DNA from: Planctomycetota bacterium
Lineage (GTDB): Bacteria > Planctomycetota > Phycisphaerae > Phycisphaerales > UBA1924
DNA: 64,000 nucleotides
Reading direction: 5' to 3'
Assembly (NCBI GenBank): GCA_018242605.1
Contig: JAFEBP010000013.1
Location: 105,641-169,640, forward strand
Part shown: positions 27,835 to 37,071 of the stretch, piece by piece
How the letters are laid out: every line of letters starts with the position of its first letter
Numbering within the stretch: the stretch's first letter is position 1
Made by a program: the position numbers and the translations under genes
Notes under the pieces: generated by a model
Databases searched by the model: none
What the model was told of the DNA's origin: nothing
The model's input: the letters and a program-made list of their open reading frames with translations, nothing else

Positions 27835-29640
27835 TTACTTGGCCGGCTTGTTGAACACCTTGAGCGCATCCTCGCACTGCGAATCAAGGTCGTTAAAATC
27901 AAACTTGTCCTTGAGCTTCTTCACGCCGTCGAGCGCCGACTGCATCGTCTCGATCGCCTTCTCGCGGTTGCCCGTGTGGTAGTAGGCCCAGCCCAGCCGC
28001 CACTTGGTGTACTGCGCCCAGCGCGAATCGGGCTTGGCCAGGTCCGCGGCCTTCTTGGCGGTCTCGAAGGCCAGTTGCTTGTCGAACCTGGGCTCGTCGT
28101 CGGTCGAGACGATGCACGCGGACGCGAAGCCCATGATGTCCTCGTTCGTGGGGTACTTCGCCAGCAACTCGCGCACGTACTGGTTCACCTCGTCGGGCTT
28201 GCCCCGCTGCATCAGGATCATGAACTTCCACTGGTACGCCGCGGAGGTCTCCAGCGTCGGATCGGCCTTGAACGCCGCGTTGAGCGATTCGAGCGCCGCG
28301 GCCTGATCGCCCCGGTCCATCGCTTCCTTGTAGCCGGGGAACTTGGCGAAGACGTCGTTACCGTTCTTGCCCTGGGCCTTGGCCTTGGCGATGTCGGCCT
28401 CGCTGCGCTTCCTGGCTTCCTCTTCGGCCGCGCGCTGCAGCTCTTTTTCCTTCTTGATGTCGAACGTGCCCGCGAGCACTTCGCCCACGATCCGCTCCAC
28501 GGTCTCGGGCGAGCCGATGCCGATCCACGCCACCTGCCCCTTCTGGTCGATGATCCACGCCGTGGGGATGCCTCCCGTGCCCGAGGGCTTGAACCACGTC
28601 GTGTACATCTGCTTGTCGGGCGTATCCATCGCCACTCGGTAGTCCATCCGGTCGTCCATCTTCGTGACGAACTTCTCAACCGTCTCCATATACGCGGTGT
28701 CGGACGTGTCCTTCTGCTTCTCCATGATGCTGATGCCGATCACCTCGACCTTTCCCTTGTTCGCCTGCGCGAGCTTGGTGAGGTGGGGGATGGCCGCCTT
28801 GCACGGGCCGCACCACGTGGCCCAGAAGTCCACGACGTAGACCTTGCCCTTCTCGAACTCCTTGAACGGCTCGCCCTTGACCCACTTGGCCACCTTGATC
28901 GCCGGGGGCGCCTTGCCGAGCAGCGCGTCGGCCGGCGACGCGGCTTCAGCGGGCTTCGACGCGGCGGGCTGGGCGGCCTTCGCCGCGCCGGCCGGCATGG
29001 CCATCGTCTTGGTCATCGCGGGGATCGACTTGGGAGCGTTGGGGTCCTTCGCGGGCTCGGGGGGGATGCTCTTGAGATCCACCTTCACGCCCGCCCGCGC
29101 CAGCGCGTACTCCAAGCGGTAGTCCTCGCCCGCGCCGCCGCCGGAGATCAGTTCCTGGATCTTCCCGTCGCGGCCGATCACGTACATCGTCGGGAACCCG
29201 CTCACGCCGTACCCGGTGTTGAACACCGACGTTTTCCAGTTCTCCTTTCCCGCCGGGTCAAACGCCATGGTGAAGGCGTACTTGCCGTCGTTCTTCTTCA
29301 TCCAGCCGTCGTACGCCTCGCGGGTGTCGTCGGCCGTCACGCCCAGGAACGCGACGCCCTGGTCGGAATACTTCTTGTATACCCGGTCGTTGTTGGGCAT
29401 CGCCGCCTGGCAGGGGCCGCACCATGTCGCCGAGATGTCCAGGATCAGCACCTTGCCCTTGAAGTCCGAGAGCTTGATCGCCTGGCCCTTGGCGTTGACC
29501 ACTGAGAAGTCCGGCGCGGCGTCGCCCGCCTTCACCGCCGTGCGCGCCGCCGCCGGCTCCACAGCCGCGACCGACTGGCCCAGCGACGAAGCGCACAACA
29601 CAAGACACGCGGCGAGCGAAACGGTGCGGGAGAGATTCAT
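27835..29640 (-). CDS. Exported protein with two tandem TlpA thioredoxin domains and a TPR-like tail
   Basis: Encodes 601 residues from the ATG at 29640, where a clear signal peptide begins (MNLSRTVSLAACLVLCASS); the frame is open further upstream but without such features. Domain 1 (about 40-185) has ATWCGPCQ and cis-Pro VSGFPTMYVIG. Domain 2 (about 240-395) has WATWCGPCK and GGIPTAWIID. The two are joined by a Pro/Ala-rich linker. After residue 400 the chain is helical, charged and TPR-like (tetratricopeptide pattern LESLNAAFKADPTLETSAAY). Both CXXC sites are intact. Tandem TlpA domains in one chain suggest relay of electrons or handling of two substrates in the periplasm. It sits between a pseudopilin gene and another TlpA gene on the same strand. 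Confidence 0.87.
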   Translation of the reverse strand: MNLSRTVSLAACLVLCASSLGQSVAAVEPAAARTAVKAGDAAPDFSVVNAKGQAIKLSDFKGKVLILDISATWCGPCQAAMPNNDRVYKKYSDQGVAFLGVTADDTREAYDGWMKKNDGKYAFTMAFDPAGKENWKTSVFNTGYGVSGFPTMYVIGRDGKIQELISGGGAGEDYRLEYALARAGVKVDLKSIPPEPAKDPNAPKSIPAMTKTMAMPAGAAKAAQPAASKPAEAASPADALLGKAPPAIKVAKWVKGEPFKEFEKGKVYVVDFWATWCGPCKAAIPHLTKLAQANKGKVEVIGISIMEKQKDTSDTAYMETVEKFVTKMDDRMDYRVAMDTPDKQMYTTWFKPSGTGGIPTAWIIDQKGQVAWIGIGSPETVERIVGEVLAGTFDIKKEKELQRAAEEEARKRSEADIAKAKAQGKNGNDVFAKFPGYKEAMDRGDQAAALESLNAAFKADPTLETSAAYQWKFMILMQRGKPDEVNQYVRELLAKYPTNEDIMGFASACIVSTDDEPRFDKQLAFETAKKAADLAKPDSRWAQYTKWRLGWAYYHTGNREKAIETMQSALDGVKKLKDKFDFNDLDSQCEDALKVFNKPAK

Positions 29641-29765
29641 GGAGTTTGGTTCTCGGGAGTGAATGGAAGTGAATCGGTATCGACGTTTAACAAAGCACGA
29701 GGCCGATGCGCAGCGCTCCGGCGCACAGCGCGCACGCCGCGCGAGAGTGACCACGCTGTCGCGGA

Positions 29766-30707
29766 TCACTTGGGGTTGTTGATCCAGCCGTACCCGTACG
29801 GCGCGCTGGGCAGGATGCCGGACCACTGTGTCTTGCGACGCTCCATCGGCAGCCATCCGTTGGTGGCGGCCGGCGCGGTGACGTAAAAGTCATCGGCCTC
29901 GAGGTCGCCCGCGTCGCGCGTGTTCTCCTGGCCCGCCGCGGGGGCCTTGAGCGGACGGACCGAACCCTCCAGATAGCCGATGTTGCCCGCCTTGTTGTGG
30001 CGGCCCGAGACCTGGTCCCCGCCGATGTCGCCGCGCGAGCCGGCGAAGAGGCCGAACCACGCATTGTCGCCGTCGGGGTCCTGCACGGGGTCGCCGGGGT
30101 AGTTGGTAAGCTGGTTGTTGAAGTAAAAGCTCTCTTCCACGAAGATCGGCACTCCCGGCAGCATGGTGAGCTGCTCCCCCGTCACGTTCGTGCCCGGGCG
30201 GGTATCGATCCCGAAATCAGCCGGGTTGGTCAGGTACGCGAACTTGGTGTTCATGCCCAGCTTGGCGCCCTCCACGCGCTGCACCATCGTGTAGTCCCAC
30301 TTGAGCTCCAGCGCCAGGAAGTTGTTCGTCGAATCGGCCCGAGCTTCGCCCGTGGCGGACTTGCGCTTGCTCGTGGGGCATTCCACGATCTTGTCCACGT
30401 CGCCGCAGTACTTGAACAGTTGGCCCGCCTCGTACACCACCAGCGAGTTGGGCCCGTCGCCCAATGGCCGGCCCCAGCGCCCCCAGCCCGCCGCGGGCCA
30501 TACCTGGTCGTTGAACTCCAGGGCGTACGCGTTGGTCGCGATGATCATCTGCCGGATGTTCGACCCGCACACCGTCTGCCGCCCCGCCTCGCGGGCGCGG
30601 CCCAGCGCGGGCAACAGCAGACCCACCAGCACCGCGATCACGGCGATGACGACCAGGAGCTCGATGAGCGTGAACGCCGCACGATAGTGCTGTTTCCGTG
30701 TGGACAT
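29766..30707 (-). CDS. Type II secretion / type IV pilin-like pseudopilin
   Basis: Encodes 313 residues. The ATG at 30707 is chosen because the prepilin leader begins there: MSTRKQHYRAAFTLIELLVV. The cleavage site is A|FTLIE, with Ala in place of the usual Gly and Glu at +5, followed by a hydrophobic helix (VVIAVIAVLVGLLLPAL) and the ALGRAREAGRQTVCGSNIRQ segment typical of planctomycete DUF1559/xcpT-type pseudopilins. The C-terminal part contains the NIGYLEGSVRPL motif seen in that family. It starts 35 bases after the stop of the HTH gene on the same strand, so co-transcription is likely. These proteins are very numerous in planctomycete genomes and their cargo is mostly unknown. Confidence 0.87.
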   Translation of the reverse strand: MSTRKQHYRAAFTLIELLVVIAVIAVLVGLLLPALGRAREAGRQTVCGSNIRQMIIATNAYALEFNDQVWPAAGWGRWGRPLGDGPNSLVVYEAGQLFKYCGDVDKIVECPTSKRKSATGEARADSTNNFLALELKWDYTMVQRVEGAKLGMNTKFAYLTNPADFGIDTRPGTNVTGEQLTMLPGVPIFVEESFYFNNQLTNYPGDPVQDPDGDNAWFGLFAGSRGDIGGDQVSGRHNKAGNIGYLEGSVRPLKAPAAGQENTRDAGDLEADDFYVTAPAATNGWLPMERRKTQWSGILPSAPYGYGWINNPK

Positions 30708-30742
30708 GGCCGGTCTCCGCTGCGAACGTGAAGCGACGCCGC

Positions 30743-32071
30743 TCACGCACCCGCGACATGCTTCGGGAACCAATACGAGAGATTGACGACAGGAACCGGG
30801 TACCGCACCACGGTGCGGTATCCCACAAAGCCGGAGCGGTCCCATCCCAGGGACGCGAAGGCATCGCCGATCATGGCGGAGTAGTCGGGAATGTCGGGGG
30901 TCGAGATCTGATGCAGACCCCTGGGAAGTTGCTGAACCGGCGCCTGGAGCGACACCTCGTCCAGGTGGAAGGCGGGATTGCCCGGGGCCACCGGGATGCC
31001 GTTGAGACTGTGGAGCGTGGTGCCCAGCAGCGGAGGTCCGCCAAACAGGCCCTCCTCCACGAGCGCATCCATCACGAGTATCTTGCTCGGCATCCGGGGC
31101 GTGAAGCCCTCGAAGCACGGGTAGTGCGCGCCCGACGCCAGGTTCGAGCCGCGCCTCACGAGTTGCGCACTCACCAGCGACACCGGCTCGTTCACCGCCG
31201 GAACGCCCTCGGGGAGCACGTTGAGCACCGCCGTGGTGGTGTTCACGATGTCCATCCGCGGCAGCGGACGGCTGCAGTAGTTCGTCAGCAGGTAATCGCC
31301 CACGTCCTCGGTGAAGCGACCGTCGAGCGTCCGCCCCACCGTGGAGTCCGGGTCGTTGGGCGAGCCCGCCAGGAGCGTGCGACCGAACATCGTGATGGCG
31401 TGGCTGGGCCGCAGCCGCTGCACGTTGTACTTGCCCAGCACATAGGCCGTGTCGCAGAAGTTCGGGGCGTCCGTCGACCGGCGGATGATGAACGTCGCCA
31501 GCGACACGTCGCAGCAGAACCCCAGCAGGATCGACATCGACTTGTAGATGCTCTGCTTCGCCGCGCCCTCCGTGTGGTCGCGCGTCGCCGGGCTCAACCC
31601 CGCGAACGCGGCGTTCAGCCCAGCCCGGCCGCCCGGGAACTCCGAGATGATCCGTTCGAACTCACGAACCGCCTTGTGCGCCCGCTCGCTGCACGATTCC
31701 GACAGCCCGGCCCGGCTCGCCGCGGCGAGAAAAATCCTCAACCCTTCCGGCGAGGGGACTTCGTGGATCACCGAGGTAATGTCCGGCGGCCTGAGCGCCC
31801 GCAGCAGCCTCGCCGTCAGGGTCTGATCGATCCCCAAGTCGCGCGCCATGGTCGACGCACGCGGCGCCCGCCCGCCGATCTCCGTCACCACGGGACGCAG
31901 CGCGTCATGAATCTCGCTGACCACTCCCCGCACTTTGCCCATCGTTCCGGATTGAGAGGCATTCATGGACCCGGAGTCTATCCGGGATCGATCTGCCGCT
32001 CGGGCACCGGGCACGACCACCTCGGCGGAAACTTCCACGGGAACTGTTGACAGAGCGGTATCCATATTCAC
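30743..32071 (-). CDS. Putative DNA-binding protein with N-terminal winged-helix-like region
   Basis: Encodes 442 residues. A second possible start is the Met 36 codons on (MNASQSGT). Residues about 65-95 (RASTMARDLGIDQTLTARLL) look like a helix-turn-helix or winged-helix recognition element. The rest (about 100-440) is a mixed domain I do not recognise; it contains several Cys (LLGFCCDV, NFCDTAY, NYCSRP) and no signal peptide or membrane segment. It is cytoplasmic by composition. The gene diverges from the dockerin gene at 32512, and its promoter overlaps an inverted repeat between the two start regions, a common layout for an autoregulated transcription factor. That role is inference; a sensor with an unknown effector domain is the best description. 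Confidence 0.6.
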   Translation of the reverse strand: MNMDTALSTVPVEVSAEVVVPGARAADRSRIDSGSMNASQSGTMGKVRGVVSEIHDALRPVVTEIGGRAPRASTMARDLGIDQTLTARLLRALRPPDITSVIHEVPSPEGLRIFLAAASRAGLSESCSERAHKAVREFERIISEFPGGRAGLNAAFAGLSPATRDHTEGAAKQSIYKSMSILLGFCCDVSLATFIIRRSTDAPNFCDTAYVLGKYNVQRLRPSHAITMFGRTLLAGSPNDPDSTVGRTLDGRFTEDVGDYLLTNYCSRPLPRMDIVNTTTAVLNVLPEGVPAVNEPVSLVSAQLVRRGSNLASGAHYPCFEGFTPRMPSKILVMDALVEEGLFGGPPLLGTTLHSLNGIPVAPGNPAFHLDEVSLQAPVQQLPRGLHQISTPDIPDYSAMIGDAFASLGWDRSGFVGYRTVVRYPVPVVNLSYWFPKHVAGA

Positions 32072-32106
32072 ATCGCACGCCGTCGGGTTGAAAGGCTGCC
32101 TCGATC

Positions 32107-32135
32107 ATTCTCCCATAATCGGTCTGGTTTGTCAA
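32107..32135 (-). promoter_or_regulatory. Promoter of the HTH gene
   Basis: On the minus strand TTGACA (32135-32130) and GAGAAT (32112-32107) are 17 bases apart. The start codon of the HTH gene is 36 bases downstream of the second box. The -35 box forms part of the inverted repeat TCAAGA-TTAG-TCTTGA at 32132-32147, which also takes in part of the -35 box of the opposite promoter. Confidence 0.6.
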
Positions 32136-32143
32136 GATTAGTC

Positions 32144-32172
32144 TTGAAATTGTCTCAGACTATCGTCATACT
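32144..32172 (+). promoter_or_regulatory. Promoter with internal palindrome (copy 2), upstream of a dockerin gene
   Basis: TTGAAA (32144-32149) and CATACT (32167-32172) are separated by 17 bases. The spacer has the odd palindrome GTCTCAGAC (32152-32160). It matches the element at 25220-25248 at 28 of 33 positions, including both boxes and both palindrome arms, although the surrounding sequence differs. Confidence 0.65.
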
Positions 32173-32511
32173 ATCCCAGAGCTCGGTTTGTTCACTCTTC
32201 GCGCGGTCACCCGGTCGTGGGGTGGTGGTGCGCGGTCGGTTCAACTCGGAAACAAGGAATGCTCGGCGAGCGTCCATTCCAGCCTGTCGTTCTAGGCGTC
32301 TGCCAGGCCGCCGCGTTTCGCGCCGCGGCCGTCATCTCCTCTTCCGAGCATCATGCCAACCGCCGGTCTCGTACCGGAAGTCTTCTGCACCCCGATCACG
32401 CTTGTCCAAGCCGCCTGTTCAACTCCCGTTGGCCATACCTCGGCACCGTCATTCGTTCCTGACACAACACCGGAGCGGCCCGCCGCGGCCGCCGCAGCAC
32501 CGGAGCAACCC

Positions 32512-35481
32512 ATGCGTACACGCACCCCCATCGCTTCTTCCCTCGGCATGATCCCCGCGCTCATCGCAACCGCCGGCGCCCTCGCTTCACTGCCCCCCTC
32601 CACCCAGACCTGCATGGTGAACACCTCGCAGACGGTGTCGGGCATGGGCCCGGTGAACTCGCCGTTCCTGCCCTCCCAGGGCCAGTCCGTCGGCGCCGAG
32701 TCCTTCGGCCCGGTCGCGATCAACAACAGCAACTACGCCATGGCGGTCACCAATGTGTACGCGGCCCCACCGCTCACCTCCGCGCTGCTGGACAGCGTCA
32801 ACGGCCTCTCGCCGTACATCGGCTGCGGGATCCTCCCCGGCGACGGCCCGGCCCTGGGGCTGCCCAACTCCAACTACGCCGCCCTGGTGTTCCACACCCT
32901 GGACCTGAATAACAACGGCCTGCGCGCCATGAACGTGCGGGTGGGCACCGGCGAGTTCGGCCCCACGGTCACCCCCTTCGCCGGCGTCGTGCAGGACAAG
33001 ACCACCTTCGTCGTCCAGGACGGCCAGGCGGTCACCGCGCCCGGCGTGCTCGCCGGCACCACGTTCGGCTCGTTCAACTCCGCCCGCGTCCTGGGCGTGA
33101 ACGACGCGAACCAATATCTCGTCGGAGCGTCCATCATCGAGGGCGGCATCACACGCAACGCCCTCTTCAAGATCACCACCAACGCCTCCGGCCAGGTCCA
33201 GAGCCAATCGCTGGTGGCCAAGGAAGGCGGCCCGGTCGGCGCCGGCCCAGCGACGTGGACCACCCTGTGCACGGCACCCGTCGCCGCGGCGATCAACTCG
33301 GGCGGCTCGGTCGCGTTCTCCGGTGTCACCTCCACCGGAGAGCGGGGTGTGTACGTCGACTCCATCCTCGTGGCCCGCACCGGCGACGCCAGCCCCCAGC
33401 CCGGCGCCGTGTGGGGCGACCTTCTCAACGCGCCGGTGGATATCAACGCCAACGGCTCGGTCGCCATCCGCGGCCCCTTCGGCGACGGAACCGTGCTTGA
33501 GAGCGGAGACGCCGGACAGACGTACGCCACCGCCCAGGCCACCACCCAGGGCACGCTGAACATCATCAGCGGGGCGCTGTCCACTGACTTTGACGTGGAC
33601 CTGTACCGCCTGCGCATCTCCGATTTCTCCGCCTTCTCCGCCACCACGGTCCCCGCCGCCGGGTTCCCCGGCTCCGCCGGCGACACCGTGCTCTATCTCT
33701 TCCGCAACTTCGAGAACTTCAACGGCATCACGCGCACCGTCCTGGCCCGCAGCGACAACGCGGCGTCCGGGGTCGTGCAGTCCACCCTGACAGCCGCGAA
33801 TCTCCCGGCCGACCAGGGCAGCGGCGCCAGTCAGTATTACCTCGCGGTGGCAACCCCCAAGACGCGGCCGGTCAACTCCACCCAGGCCGAGTTCTTCCAG
33901 GAAGACCCCGCCTCGCTCGCCGTGGTGGCCGACAAGGTCTACTGGTCCGATCTGAGCGAGGGGACGATCGTCCGGGCCGATATCGCCACCGGCGTCATCG
34001 ACGCTACCTACCAGGCCAGCTCCATCCCCGCCCCGTACGCCGGACAGGTGACCGGCTCGGCGCCCTCGATGAACACCGCCATCTCCGTCGCCGATACCGG
34101 CGGCCACCGTTACGCGTTCTGGACGACCTCCGCGTACGCCGAAGAAAAGATGCGCCGCGCCGACCTGAACGTCGCCCCGTTCACCGTCGAGACCATCCGC
34201 GCCGCGAGCAACGCCGTCGGCGAGTTCGTCGGACAGTCCGGAATGGTCTTTGACCCCGTCGCCTCGCGCATTTACTGGAGCCGCCCGGACATCTTCTCCA
34301 GCGATACCCGCGGCGTGCTCAACTACTCCAACCCCGACGGCACCGGCGGCGCAACGCTCATCGCCTCCAGCGCCAGCGGCCCTCGCCCGCGCCACCTCGC
34401 GGTGCACCCGGCCCTCCGCCGCATCTACTTTACCGAAACCGCCGCCCAGCGCATCGCCCGCGTGAACATAGACGGCGCCACCCCCGTGGTCACCTCCGTG
34501 GTCACCGGAATCACGCCCACCGGCATCGCGGTCGATACCGACGCCGGCAAGGTCTATTGGAGTTCCTCCACCACCGGCATCATCGAGCGCTGCAACGTCG
34601 ACGGCACCGGACGCGAGGTCTTCAAGTCCGGCCTCACCAGCACCACGCTCACCTACAACACCGGCTCGCTCGCGTACAGCGGCGGTTTCCTCTACGCCGC
34701 CGATGTCGTCGGGCGTCAGGTCGTGCGCATGAGCACCGCCGGCCTCCAGCCCGCGTCGCAGCTTGTGGTTCAGTTGCCCGCACGCATCGGCGACCGCACC
34801 ACCGATTCCCCGACGAAGTTGGATTCGCTCTCCGCCTGGGTCACCACCGGGAACCCGTCGGGCTCCGCGATCCCCTACCAGATCAAGCTCAACGGCGCCA
34901 CCGCGTTCTTCGAGCAGTCCATCGTCGGCGTCAACGGTGTCAAGGTTGCATCCACCGGCGATGTCCTCGCCGGCACCAACGGCGCGCCCCTCGCCACCGT
35001 GGGCTCCCGCACAAGCCCCGTCCGCCTCAGCGACACGGGCCTGGCCGCATGGCGAGCCACCTGGCTCAGCGGCGCCTCCACCATCACCGGCTTGTTCCTG
35101 GGTGCCGACAAGGTCGCCGACTCGCTCACCCCCGTCACCGGAACCCGCGGCGGAATTCTCCGCGTCATCAAGGATGGCCCCACCGGCTTTGACATGTCCG
35201 ACAGCGGCCAGTTCATCATCGCCTCCACGATCCAGTCCGCGGTCGGATTCGGCGAGACCCCGGAGAATCTCGTGGCCGTCATCGCCTTTGACTCCATCCC
35301 AACGCCCCCCGTCACGTGCATCGGAGATTACAACCAGGACGGCGGCGTCGACGGCGCCGACGTCGAAGCGTTCTACAACGACTGGGAAGCCGGAGACGCC
35401 GCCGCGGACCTGAACCAGGACGGCGGCATCGACGGCGGCGACGTCGAGACCTTCTTCCGCGCGTGGGAAAACGGCTGCTGA
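32512..35481 (+). CDS. Secreted YWTD/NHL-like propeller protein with GC-type dockerin
   Basis: Encodes 989 residues from the ATG at 32512, where a signal peptide begins (SLGMIPALIATAGALASL). Residues about 60-340 are an unrecognised beta-rich region. Residues about 345-460 are PPC-like (DFDVDLYRLRISDFSAFSA). Residues about 470-740 contain repeats of the LDL-receptor YWTD type (KVYWSDLSEGTIVRAD, RIYWSRPD, RRIYFTETAAQRIARVNIDG, KVYWSSSTTGIIERCNVDG), indicating a six-bladed propeller. The tail is a GC-type dockerin from CIGDYNQDGG to WENGC. A binding role is likely. It is divergent from the HTH gene and is probably transcribed from the palindromic promoter about 340 bases upstream. Confidence 0.87.
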   Translation: MRTRTPIASSLGMIPALIATAGALASLPPSTQTCMVNTSQTVSGMGPVNSPFLPSQGQSVGAESFGPVAINNSNYAMAVTNVYAAPPLTSALLDSVNGLSPYIGCGILPGDGPALGLPNSNYAALVFHTLDLNNNGLRAMNVRVGTGEFGPTVTPFAGVVQDKTTFVVQDGQAVTAPGVLAGTTFGSFNSARVLGVNDANQYLVGASIIEGGITRNALFKITTNASGQVQSQSLVAKEGGPVGAGPATWTTLCTAPVAAAINSGGSVAFSGVTSTGERGVYVDSILVARTGDASPQPGAVWGDLLNAPVDINANGSVAIRGPFGDGTVLESGDAGQTYATAQATTQGTLNIISGALSTDFDVDLYRLRISDFSAFSATTVPAAGFPGSAGDTVLYLFRNFENFNGITRTVLARSDNAASGVVQSTLTAANLPADQGSGASQYYLAVATPKTRPVNSTQAEFFQEDPASLAVVADKVYWSDLSEGTIVRADIATGVIDATYQASSIPAPYAGQVTGSAPSMNTAISVADTGGHRYAFWTTSAYAEEKMRRADLNVAPFTVETIRAASNAVGEFVGQSGMVFDPVASRIYWSRPDIFSSDTRGVLNYSNPDGTGGATLIASSASGPRPRHLAVHPALRRIYFTETAAQRIARVNIDGATPVVTSVVTGITPTGIAVDTDAGKVYWSSSTTGIIERCNVDGTGREVFKSGLTSTTLTYNTGSLAYSGGFLYAADVVGRQVVRMSTAGLQPASQLVVQLPARIGDRTTDSPTKLDSLSAWVTTGNPSGSAIPYQIKLNGATAFFEQSIVGVNGVKVASTGDVLAGTNGAPLATVGSRTSPVRLSDTGLAAWRATWLSGASTITGLFLGADKVADSLTPVTGTRGGILRVIKDGPTGFDMSDSGQFIIASTIQSAVGFGETPENLVAVIAFDSIPTPPVTCIGDYNQDGGVDGADVEAFYNDWEAGDAAADLNQDGGIDGGDVETFFRAWENGC

Positions 35482-35643
35482 GCCCGCTCACCCCGCGCCG
35501 CACATCTTGCCATGATTGCACGGTCGGACCGCGAGCCCGACCGTGAAGTTTCGCGCGCCACGCTGGTCTTGACGGTCAGGAAACCCGGTGCTTGCGCTGT
35601 CCCATCGGGACGATCCGTTCGCCCTGCCCGACGCCCCCGTGCG

Positions 35644-36876
35644 TCAACACCCGTTCTGCCACCGAACGAAAAACGCTGCGACATCTCCGGCGTCGATCCC
35701 CCCATCGCATTCCATCTCCGCGGACTTTTCCGCCCGCTCCCACGCGCTGAAGAAGTCCGACACGTCCGCGCCGTCAACGCCGCCGTCGTGGTTGAAGTCC
35801 GCGGCACACAAAGGGGGTACACCGTCGGGCAGACCCGGGATCGTCGCGATCCATGACTCGTGCTCGTTCATGTCGCCGCGTGAAGTGAGATGAATCCCGT
35901 CGCCCGCCAAGGTCAGCCCGTCTGCGGAGATGCCCGCCACCGAGTAGAGCCGCCAATCCAGCACCGCCTCGACACCCAGCGCCGCCAGCACGTCACGCAT
36001 CCCGACCACCCCCAGCCGCTGGGTCCAGATCGCCGCGCCGTCGCAGCCGGCCGCATGGCCCACCAGCACCGAGCCATCGGCCGACATGTCGCGCACAGTG
36101 AAGCCGGGGATGAGTCTCGCAACCCCGTTCTCGTACAACAGCGCCCCTCCGGCGCCGTTGCCGCAGAGCTTGGCACCGTCGTCGCTGCACGCGACCACCG
36201 TGCCGCCCGGCCAGCCCGGGAGCGGATCCACCCGATCCGCCAGCCGGTCATAGACAAACGTGTCGCCGAACATGAGCGACCCGTCGGGCGTGCTGACGCG
36301 GCAGATGCCGCCCATGTTGGGCGCGTCGCGCGTCTGATCGCACTCGTTGGTGTATCCGCCCTGAATCGTGTGCGCGCCGCCGATCGCCACGCGCTCGCCC
36401 GTCTGGCGGTCGAAGTACCCCGGCCCGTAGCTCAACGCGGCATAGCACGCGTCGCCGTACCACAAGGCACCCAGCAAGTATCGCCCGTTCCCGGAGACTC
36501 CGAACACAGACACCAGCTCGGTCTGCCGGACGCCGTACCCGCGTTCCCAATAGAAATAGTCCGCGCCGTAGGCGTTGCCGAATACTCCGAGCAATCCGAT
36601 GACGCCGCCGTCGTCCGAAATGCCCATCGGTGTCGCCCAATAGGGGCCTGAGAAGTACGACAGTCCGCCCGCTCGCGTCCAAACTCCCGGCAACTGCGCG
36701 CACGCGCACACCTTGACCGAAGCGGCCGCCCCATCCGCGCTCAGCGCCACCGCTTCCGTATATCTGTACGGGTATTCCGCCTCTTCCGGGATGAATCCCA
36801 GGCTCTCAAACGTCGCGGTCTGTGCCGCAGCGATGCCGGATATCAAAGCGCACACAACAGCGGAAATATGTTTCAT
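35644..36876 (-). CDS. HAF-repeat-like secreted protein with GC-type dockerin
   Basis: Encodes 410 residues. The ATG at 36876 follows TTGGAGACGCCCC. The signal peptide is short (MKHISAVVCALISGIAAAQ). Residues 35-340 carry repeats of the form VALSADGAAAS, GISDDGGVIG, FGVSGNGRYLLG, CSDDGAKLCGN, MSADGSVLVG and ISADGLTLAG, the pattern of probable extracellular HAF-type beta repeats that may form a propeller. The dockerin begins CAADFNHDGG; its second repeat is divergent (MECDGGIDAGDV) and it ends WQNGC. It is divergent from panB. No enzymatic motif is visible. Confidence 0.85.
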   Translation of the reverse strand: MKHISAVVCALISGIAAAQTATFESLGFIPEEAEYPYRYTEAVALSADGAAASVKVCACAQLPGVWTRAGGLSYFSGPYWATPMGISDDGGVIGLLGVFGNAYGADYFYWERGYGVRQTELVSVFGVSGNGRYLLGALWYGDACYAALSYGPGYFDRQTGERVAIGGAHTIQGGYTNECDQTRDAPNMGGICRVSTPDGSLMFGDTFVYDRLADRVDPLPGWPGGTVVACSDDGAKLCGNGAGGALLYENGVARLIPGFTVRDMSADGSVLVGHAAGCDGAAIWTQRLGVVGMRDVLAALGVEAVLDWRLYSVAGISADGLTLAGDGIHLTSRGDMNEHESWIATIPGLPDGVPPLCAADFNHDGGVDGADVSDFFSAWERAEKSAEMECDGGIDAGDVAAFFVRWQNGC

Positions 36877-37071
36877 GGGGCGTCTCCAATTTCACGCACG
36901 CCCTAACTGTACTGACAATCAACGCCGCTCGCCCGCCGTGGTGTGCGCCCGCGCAACGGTCGTCGCAGACACCCAGGCCCCTTCCCAACGTCCCGAAACC
37001 CCAGAATATCGCCTCAACCCGGCAAAAACCCGGCCGGCGATACGCGCTGCGCCCCCGGCCAACAATCAACT

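Larger units (their letters stand above)
32072..32511. other. Divergent intergenic region of 440 bases with two promoters
   Basis: The region lies between the HTH gene (minus) and a dockerin gene (plus). It holds promoter-like elements on both strands within 32107-32172. From 32173 to 32511 there is high-GC leader sequence with no convincing gene. The upstream frame continuous with the dockerin gene (from 32353) lacks a signal peptide and is not taken as coding. Confidence 0.65.

Noticed and set aside
27253..29505. Plus-strand open frame of 750 codons
   Set aside because: It is antisense to the two TlpA genes, whose CXXC motifs and signal peptides are clear. The peptide is Arg/Leu/His-rich without domain features.
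30698..32050. Plus-strand open frame of 450 codons
   Set aside because: It is antisense to the HTH gene, with Arg/His-rich sequence and no motif. The minus-strand frame has the better start region and promoter.
32587..34407. Minus-strand open frame of 606 codons
   Set aside because: It is antisense to the YWTD/dockerin gene; composition is Gly/Val/Arg/Asp shadow type.
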